Below, piece after piece: positions 1 through 7,500 of a DNA stretch of 64,000 nt (the first letter of the stretch is position 1; each line of letters starts with the position of its first letter). The position numbers and the translations under genes were made by a program. The stretch covers positions 1-64,000 of the forward strand of contig NZ_CP015994.1 of NCBI RefSeq assembly GCF_002214625.1, given 5' to 3'. Source of the DNA: Anaplasma ovis str. Haibei. GTDB taxonomy: Bacteria > Pseudomonadota > Alphaproteobacteria > Rickettsiales > Anaplasmataceae. The notes beneath the pieces are model-generated. The model was not told the origin of the DNA. It did no database searches and was given only the letters and a program-made list of their open reading frames with translations.

Positions 1-146
1 ACGCGGCCTTCAGGTGTGTTGGCGCTTTCCAGTCGTGCCCTGTGCACGTATTGCGCTCTTTGTGAAATTCTGGGGATAGGCCGTAAAGTTCGGTGGACAA
101 CAGGCGCGTCACGTGTCGTGACACATGACGGCAGCCTGAAGCCATA

Positions 147-187
147 CCCCGAAGAAGCAGCGCGTATGCGCCGCGCTGCTTCCGGGG
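147..187. terminator. Long GC-rich inverted repeat after the M9 peptidase gene
   Basis: A near-perfect palindrome: an outer CCCCG/CGGGG pair, then an 11-bp arm GAAGCAGCGCG with its complement, around a loop of about 7 nt. It lies about 20-60 bp beyond the stop of the minus-strand peptidase gene, so it is placed to end that transcript. There is no T-tract on the minus strand after the stem, so it may act only as a 3' stabilising hairpin. I see no gene in positions 1-206. Confidence 0.5.
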
Positions 188-206
188 AAGTGTGGTGCCT
201 ACTGCT

Positions 207-3200
207 CTATAGCGGTAGTAGGTTGTGTTCGTGCGCATGGCACTGGGTTCCATCACTGCAATGTGTGTTCCATGCCACACTGTCAATCAGCGCATCGTCG
301 GTGTAATCCCGATTAGGTATGGTGCCACCACGCACTCCCGCGTTGGTGATATGCGGGTCCGTATGAGGCAACGTAGGATCTGACAACATGCCGCTTTCTA
401 TCTCGGTATAGTCATCATTGCTGCGTGGAGTACGTTGCACTTTGTTGGTGCCACTACCGCCTGATGCACGCATATTGTCGTGCCTAGCTCTCAGGAAGTC
501 ATCCAATGCGTCATCGTGCGCACTGCGTGTACTTACTGTATCGGATTCACTTGATTTCGTGCCATGCACACCGTGATCAACCGCTTCAGTAGGTACTTCT
601 CCCAAACCTGGTGCTTGCTCTTTTCTTGTGCCAAGCGCAACCTTTCCGACTAGCAGATTAGGATGCTTGGACAGCACACCGACCTCGTTTCCGTGCTTAT
701 CAAATAGATGCACAAGTTCGGAGTAGCCATCCCCAGTTGCACCTATGCCGTCGTAAGATATGTTTCCGTTGTCACGAATCTCCAGAAGCGTACCATCCGC
801 GTACTTGTTCAAGTTGGCCAGGAGTACATTTGTTACTGGGATCCTCGACATGTGGTCAGTCACTGCATTCTCATGAACGAGAACAGAGCTGATGTACCTG
901 TGCTCACCCAAATCCTGAGGCATGCCCTTAGGGTTCTCCAGCCCGCTCGAAGTTGAAGGGACCAAATGTTTTTGCCCATTGTGAGTTACCACCTTTAGGT
1001 GTGTAATAGCCTTTGGTAGCTGGAAATAACTCCCGTCATTAATGTCGGCAATGAAAAAGACGTGCTCGTGCACTTTTTGTCCGTTTACCACCCTATCGCT
1101 AGCAAGCAAATATAGCATTGAACCGCGTAGCTGCTGCAGATCATGCTCACTCGCATCAACTTTGAGCACCTTTGTAGCATCTATGGCACCCTGATCTGCT
1201 GGGGTATTTTCCACTATGCCAGCACGCTTATGTATTTCCTGCACCAACTCTGGGCTATCACCCCATTGACGTTGCATGAAAGAATAGTAGTCGCTGAACC
1301 CACTGTCGGTGCCTAAATCCCCTTTACCAGTTAGTGAAACGCGTTTTGTACCGTTGCCACCGTCTTGTAGCTCGACTTCTTGTTCGTGCAAGGAGGAAAC
1401 AAAGTCACTGTGGCTGTAGTTAGGGTCAAACGCAAGGAAAATATCCCCCTGGAAGAAGCTAGGGGCGTTAGAAAGCTCACCAATCTTCACATTTTCTGGC
1501 TCATAAATAAGCTCCGCCCTAGCAAAGTGTGATTGGTCGTGCACCCTGATTATTTCACCTTGTTCAGTTTTAGGTATCTGCGGATCATCCGCGTTCCACC
1601 GCAGTTTGAACAATGTACCATCAGCGTATCTTGTGAAATCTATAAGGTCCAACTTTGCGTGCTTGGCAATCCAGTCTGCTTCGATTCTTTGATACGCGAA
1701 AATTGGGTCAATGTACGTATAACCCTTTGTATTGTATGGCATGCCGGGCGGGTTTGTGTTCCCATCTTTTGTGCATGGTACAAGCCTAGTGGTGCCATTT
1801 TCCGTCCTTACAAGCTTGAGGTGTGTTATACTGTCAGGAAACTGCAACACTCTGCTTGCGGCTACATCCCTGATGAAAAAAGCTGGATTATCAACTACGT
1901 TACCGTCCTCATCCCTTCTCTCCTCACGCATGTAAAACTGAAGGCGAGACAACCGTTGTATGACCATTTCGTTGTTCGAGTATACAGCAGCGTCGTACGT
2001 ATCGTCGCTTGTTCTGTCAGTACCCCTATCATCAACGACCTCACCCTTCCTAGCTACTGTGCCAGGACCAATCTCTGGAGCGTTGGTAGCAGGCTCTATT
2101 GTGACCCCTTCAGACACTGTAATACTGTCATCTCCACTGTGCCCTATGACTTTAGGATCTGAGAATTTATTCAAACCAACTACGACGCTTGTCCCATTGT
2201 CTACTGTGCCGCGCACAAATTGAGAAATCTTGTTGCCACGTTCATCCAACGTTACCACCGCAACTGGAGCTTCAGAGTATGTGGTGTATACAGACTTGAG
2301 ACCGTCAGATGTAACAAAGTTTCTGAATCCCGCTTGCCCGTTTTCGAACACTACAAAAGCCTCGCTATCACTCGGCAGTTCAGCTATCTTTTTGCCTCCT
2401 GGGAGAAACACGGACACACCGCTCACATCTCCTTTACCGGTAGCTTCAAGAGATAAAATGCCTTGCTGACGCCACAGTTCCTTCAGTGCAGACTGATCAT
2501 CCCCCCTCATCCTTATAGGATCAATATACAAAAGGTGCTTCAGAGCCTTGCAAATCATCAGTGATTCCGCTGAATTCACATGACCTAACATCAGTGCATA
2601 TGCATGTCTGGTAACATATTCTGCATACGCTGCTCCCAGCATTTTTACCTGCACGTTTAGCCCAATGCTCCGGTTTTCATACTCTGTGCCAGCAATTGTT
2701 GCGAAGTCCATGTGAGGTACGCTTTCAGGAATATTGTTCAGCCCTCCGCTTAACATAACGGATGCATGCTCTATAGCCTTGCGGAGAGCATGTTCCGAGT
2801 GTGCATTTTGTGTTTGTAGGTACTGGTCGTATGCTTTTTCCGCTTTAACGAGGGATTCGCGTATTTTGGCAGTCTCGTGATCATACTTGGTCATGATTTT
2901 GGAGATGCTGTTGACATTCTTGTAGTACTTGCCCAACAAATACTCCTCACCACTTGCGTTGCAGTATGTATATTGGCGTACCCCATCCACAATTACAGGT
3001 TTCAGAAAGTGATATTCATACGGTATGTCGAACACGTCCCCGGAATACGGGTTGAGCGCACATATCTTATCGTATATCCCAATGTGCCCTACTGGGGAAA
3101 GCACTCTTACCATTCCTCCAGCGCTGTTTTCGAGGTGCGCATCAAAGACCTTGACCTCCTTAACCTCGCCATCAATTATCTTATCTTCAAACCCAATTAG

Positions 3201-4241
3201 TGAGTGTGTGCGCACAAACAATGCGTTGTGTCGCTTGACAAATTGCTCTGTGGCGTTTTCATTCAACCACTTTTCGAACTCTGCTGGTACGTTCATCACG
3301 GGGTTGAATGGATCTAAAGTTACCAGTGTGGACGCACGCTGCCCGCTATACACGCTATGTGGATCGTAGGGTGCAGTCGAGGAGTTCTTGAAGCTTTCAC
3401 GCAACAAGGAAGGGTTGTGTGTCTGTAGATAGTGGACAAGTGTCGCACCCAAATCGTACTTTAAAGCTATGTACTTAGGAGCTTGCGGGTCTTGCTGGCC
3501 TTTCTCGTTTAGCTTCGTGTGCTCATCGATAATGGCCATGATGCCATCCAGATTTTTGGTGCTGTTAAGTTGCGGGTCATCCTTAAACATCTGCAATACA
3601 TGATCCGCCCTTCTCATGAGGTCTAAGTCTACCCTGTGGCCGTGTTCCACAATGTGCTGTATATACTCACCCACACCCTCATTCAAGATGTCCACTCCTT
3701 TGTGGAATCCGTAGCGGCTGGAAATAGCGTAGTCGAACAGAAGGTGGCTCAGCTCATGGGGCAGGTTTGCTACCCTATTTTTCCCTTCCTTATATACGTA
3801 AATCCTATTGTCAGAAGGCCACGCTATACCACCGATATTCTTTTTATGTATGCCTACAGCCTCTAGTGCAGCATCAAATTCCCGTTTATGCTCAAATACA
3901 TATACATTAAGCTCTTGTGGAGTGTTATGAGGCTCCAACGCGAAGTTTGTATTGAACACCTCAAGTGTGGTCTTGAGTGTGCGGTCCACATACTGCTTTG
4001 TTGCATCTGCAAGTGGGTCCGTACTGTGCACGGTAAGCTTGATCTGCAACTGCTCCAGAAGCTCAGACTGTATATCAAACTTATTGTGAAAATTCCCCTC
4101 TACCTTAGCAAACTGCAGGCCCATCTCATTACCACCACCCGCACCACCCGCAGCAGCGACGGGGCAACTCGGCTTACATGTTCTGATGACCTGCGGAGGC
4201 TGGGGAGAGCCTCTCAAAGGGCATCGCTCTGACGTTCTCAT
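207..4241 (-). CDS. Large collagenase-like (M9-type) zinc metallopeptidase with C-terminal repeat modules
   Basis: A protein of about 1344 residues, counted from the ATG at 4241, which has a CAGGGG ribosome site just upstream; an upstream ATG at 4280 would add 13 residues. The N-terminal ~220 residues carry a gluzincin signature: HELSH (residues 162-166) followed by EGVGEYI about 22-26 residues later, matching the zinc ligands and third Glu of M9 collagenases. The remaining ~1100 residues are not catalytic. They contain three copies of a small module with a core like FLKPV, HLKLV or HLKVV, near residues 410, 804 and 1077, each followed by G..(Y/L).P/C..G.. text. The same core recurs four times in the divergent neighbour. 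I see no clear signal peptide or membrane segment. The tail is hydrophilic and rich in Asp, Ser and His. It is probably secreted or surface-exposed, but the route and substrate are unknown. The M9 assignment is motif-based. Confidence 0.72.
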   Translation of the reverse strand: MRTSERCPLRGSPQPPQVIRTCKPSCPVAAAGGAGGGNEMGLQFAKVEGNFHNKFDIQSELLEQLQIKLTVHSTDPLADATKQYVDRTLKTTLEVFNTNFALEPHNTPQELNVYVFEHKREFDAALEAVGIHKKNIGGIAWPSDNRIYVYKEGKNRVANLPHELSHLLFDYAISSRYGFHKGVDILNEGVGEYIQHIVEHGHRVDLDLMRRADHVLQMFKDDPQLNSTKNLDGIMAIIDEHTKLNEKGQQDPQAPKYIALKYDLGATLVHYLQTHNPSLLRESFKNSSTAPYDPHSVYSGQRASTLVTLDPFNPVMNVPAEFEKWLNENATEQFVKRHNALFVRTHSLIGFEDKIIDGEVKEVKVFDAHLENSAGGMVRVLSPVGHIGIYDKICALNPYSGDVFDIPYEYHFLKPVIVDGVRQYTYCNASGEEYLLGKYYKNVNSISKIMTKYDHETAKIRESLVKAEKAYDQYLQTQNAHSEHALRKAIEHASVMLSGGLNNIPESVPHMDFATIAGTEYENRSIGLNVQVKMLGAAYAEYVTRHAYALMLGHVNSAESLMICKALKHLLYIDPIRMRGDDQSALKELWRQQGILSLEATGKGDVSGVSVFLPGGKKIAELPSDSEAFVVFENGQAGFRNFVTSDGLKSVYTTYSEAPVAVVTLDERGNKISQFVRGTVDNGTSVVVGLNKFSDPKVIGHSGDDSITVSEGVTIEPATNAPEIGPGTVARKGEVVDDRGTDRTSDDTYDAAVYSNNEMVIQRLSRLQFYMREERRDEDGNVVDNPAFFIRDVAASRVLQFPDSITHLKLVRTENGTTRLVPCTKDGNTNPPGMPYNTKGYTYIDPIFAYQRIEADWIAKHAKLDLIDFTRYADGTLFKLRWNADDPQIPKTEQGEIIRVHDQSHFARAELIYEPENVKIGELSNAPSFFQGDIFLAFDPNYSHSDFVSSLHEQEVELQDGGNGTKRVSLTGKGDLGTDSGFSDYYSFMQRQWGDSPELVQEIHKRAGIVENTPADQGAIDATKVLKVDASEHDLQQLRGSMLYLLASDRVVNGQKVHEHVFFIADINDGSYFQLPKAITHLKVVTHNGQKHLVPSTSSGLENPKGMPQDLGEHRYISSVLVHENAVTDHMSRIPVTNVLLANLNKYADGTLLEIRDNGNISYDGIGATGDGYSELVHLFDKHGNEVGVLSKHPNLLVGKVALGTRKEQAPGLGEVPTEAVDHGVHGTKSSESDTVSTRSAHDDALDDFLRARHDNMRASGGSGTNKVQRTPRSNDDYTEIESGMLSDPTLPHTDPHITNAGVRGGTIPNRDYTDDALIDSVAWNTHCSDGTQCHAHEHNLLPL

Positions 4242-4532
4242 AAAAACCCCTGCAAATAAAAAAGGAGGGGAGTAGAGCATAATTTCTTGGGAGAGTCAAG
4301 AGAAAATAGCTTCTTAACCTATGTGATATGGGGACTGTAGCGGATTTTTCTGCAGTAACGTATAGAAACTGCGGTGCTCGACATACTAACTGCGGCAGTA
4401 ATCGCCGAAAGATGCCAACGCTTCATCTTTTGTCTAGGTTTTTTGGTAGTATCACAGCTGCGCTTCATTCATTTTTAATGCGGGTTCTCTATCAATCTCC
4501 GGCTTTTGGTTCTTACCCTTATTGAGGATAGC
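4242..4532. promoter_or_regulatory. Divergent control region between the two giant genes
   Basis: This 291-bp spacer is the only place from which both large genes can be transcribed. It contains a direct repeat AACTGCGG at 4367-4374 and 4388-4395. The copies are 21 bp apart start to start, i.e. two helical turns, as expected for a dimeric regulator binding one face of the DNA. I cannot assign clear -35/-10 boxes for either direction. The regulator idea is inference. Confidence 0.4.
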
Positions 4533-7500
4533 ATGACAATCATCGGGCGACGAGACACAGATCGAGAAATTCGCATAACACCTGGAGGGTTAATATCTTC
4601 CAGAAATGGAGCAGAGTTGTACTCTGTAGCTGCAGTAGATGATGGACACCAGGTCTCGTTTCCTACATCACGGTATTACTACCTGGGTGAGCACAACATA
4701 ATATACGAAAATCATGGTTATGCGCTGTCAATCCCGCCCCGGTACCAATTTTTAAAAGTGGTGCAAGACGCAGGAAAACAAGTGCTGCACTTTTGTGATA
4801 GAAACGGAAAATTGCTCACTGTTGAGGATTTTAACTCCCTCGACGCCAAAGATATGCGCGATCCGTCTAGTGTATTAAGCGCGCTAGAGCGTGCAAGTGT
4901 TCCAACTGTGAGCAATATCGAGAGGCTTACTGCGGATGACAGCGCGCTTGGTAATGTAGAATATGTTGCCCAAGATTTAAAGAGCCTAGTGAAGCTGAAT
5001 GGGAACCAACCTTCATTCGCGCTTGGCTCACTTGGTGGCAACACATCTGCGGTGCATATGTTTCCCCTGAAACCATTTGAAGCATTGCCCACAATGATTC
5101 CGGAAGCCTCTGTGGGGATGCTAAACAGCGAGTACGCGCTGCTGGTACTGGATCGTGGTAGTGGCTCTGCGACTTTCTCGTACTTTTCGCCATCGCTACA
5201 ACACCCAGCGCACGTACAGATAGAGCCCGCAAAACATCGGCAGGAAGCTATAAATGCGGTAAAATCGGCGCTGCTCGAGCATCCGCTGTATCTTATAATT
5301 GAAGGAAGGGCGTTTAGCGTATCAGAAAGCACGGAAGGTGCAATGGTGGTGCGGAATGCCCAGCAGGCAATGAGCCTTCTGCAGCAGGTAAAACTTATTC
5401 CAGATGACGAGCGAGAAGATGAGCTAGAATTTGATGTGCTTGGGGGAAAGCATGCTCTGAAGATAACTGTGGGTAATGCTCTGCCGTATCCAGAGGGTGT
5501 GCAACACAAGTTTGAGGTTTTGCCGGGGGTACTCAGCAATGTTGCAGTATCGGTTCCTGGGGCTGAAATACCGATAGCTGCACACACGCATGGCGGACAC
5601 TCGCTACTATTCCGTGATTTCACGTTCGAGCACACCGTCACAGGGGAGACCGGCAGTAGCGTGCTGGGGTTTAAAAAGGATCTTACTCAGCATGCATTTG
5701 AGGCGCTAGTCAGAAACAACTTTGCGCTCCACATTCCTGCAACAGATAGTGGGGAGTTTCCCCACATAAATTTCAATGGGAAGCCTGTTGCAGATGGTAT
5801 ACACCCTCTACAGGCTCTGGCACGCAGCGCGGAGTATACAGCTGGTGGAGAAAATGTGCCCGAGAGTGTAGTGGGACCGAAAAATAGCGCACCCAAAGAT
5901 GTACCACAGGTTCCACAACCTGACACAATGGAGCCCGCTGGCGATGATCCGAGTGCATACCTACAAGATGGGTGGGAATCGAGCGTAAAAGGTGCTATCG
6001 TTCCGGGGGAAATACTGTTTGATGTGCAAGCAGGAATGCGAAAACACCAGGCGGTGCTTAGGCTTCATAGTGGCGATGATCATGTGCTGCCCACGTGCAG
6101 CTACCGTTTCGGGCAGGATGAGCAGTTGATTGCTCGTGACATTTGGGGGCACAAAGTAGTTATTCCAGAGGAGTACCGCTACCTGAAGGTTGTGCTGCAC
6201 AATATTGGCGGACAACCGCTATACAAACTGTCGTTCTGTGACGAATCAGGTAAAGTGCCGGATGCTTGGGACATAGCGCGTCACTATCGGGATAGCAACT
6301 CCCTACCAGATGATCTCCGAGCGTTGCTGGATCGGGGTATAGTGCCGGATATTATTGCAAACCCACAATTTGTTGCTAATGACCTGCAGCAAATGTCACT
6401 TAAAGACTTGTACGATGAGCAGGGTCACGGCCCCGCAATTGCGTTGGCAAAGCGTCAGGGCATTAGGTCAGTTTTGGGTAGTAAATTTGCAGATAGTGAA
6501 CACGTAATCGTGGGCAAGCTTGCCTCAAGCCTTGCGTATTTCGATTTTGCTGCTCACCCATACTATACCAACCTGTTTTTTTATGATGACAACAAAGTGG
6601 AAATACCCCCAACAAATTCCAAGGCTGTGCCGGATGCTGCAGCAGCAGCCTCTAGGAATATGTTGCTGGTACTGGGGCATGAAGGCTTAGCTTATATGTC
6701 TAACCAGGACCCGCGTGTAGGCGGCGTGCAATTGGCACACTCTTCGGACGAATACGAACACTTTTTAACCCAGGCAGCTTTAGCACTGAATGGACAACCA
6801 ACAGGGCTCTCTCGACCTATTGCTCTGCGATTTAAGGTAGACAGTGCAATAATAGATTCTCACAACACTTTGGGTGCGTTGTATCCGGTGTACGCCCTTG
6901 TAGGCGACAGAGAGTACCCGTTCATGCTGAATGGCGACCATGTGCATTTTTCTAGGAATATGCTAGAGCTTGTCTACATTCCGAAAGAAGCATCTCCTGC
7001 ACTATTGTGTGTGGATGGCGCACTTGGGAAGGAAGTCATACAAAAAGTGCTGTATGAACCCATTTTACTGAAAGAGGGCGAGGCAGACCATGACCCACGT
7101 TTGCGAACTTTTATGGTGGTACATGGAGATAAAGTTATAGTGCGCAACGCTGTGGACGCGCTGCTTAAGGCGTTGCCACAGGGCGTAGAAGCCACCACAC
7201 ACCGTGAGGTCGACCCCGTCGGTGGCGCACATAGTCCGGCTGAGTCAGACGATTTGCAATCACAACACACGGCCGGAAATGATACAAATAAGCCCGTAGG
7301 GCCGTCAGGTAGTGGAGAGCCCAGTACTGACGGACCAATTGCCCCCTACGGCGAATCTTCCCATGGAACTGGCTCAACAGGTGGTATTGGACAGGTGCCG
7401 GAAATACTTTCTCTTCCCCTGACGCTGGGAGCAAGAATTGAAGACGGTGATGAACGTGTTGAGAAATTCCAGGTTGTGTTGCGGGTACGAGAAGGCGCAA

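Noticed and set aside
1533-2162. A 209-residue frame on the plus strand inside the M9 peptidase gene (also 4718-5641 on the minus strand inside the repeat gene)
   Set aside because: Antisense frames of real genes, with no recognisable domain and no ribosome site.
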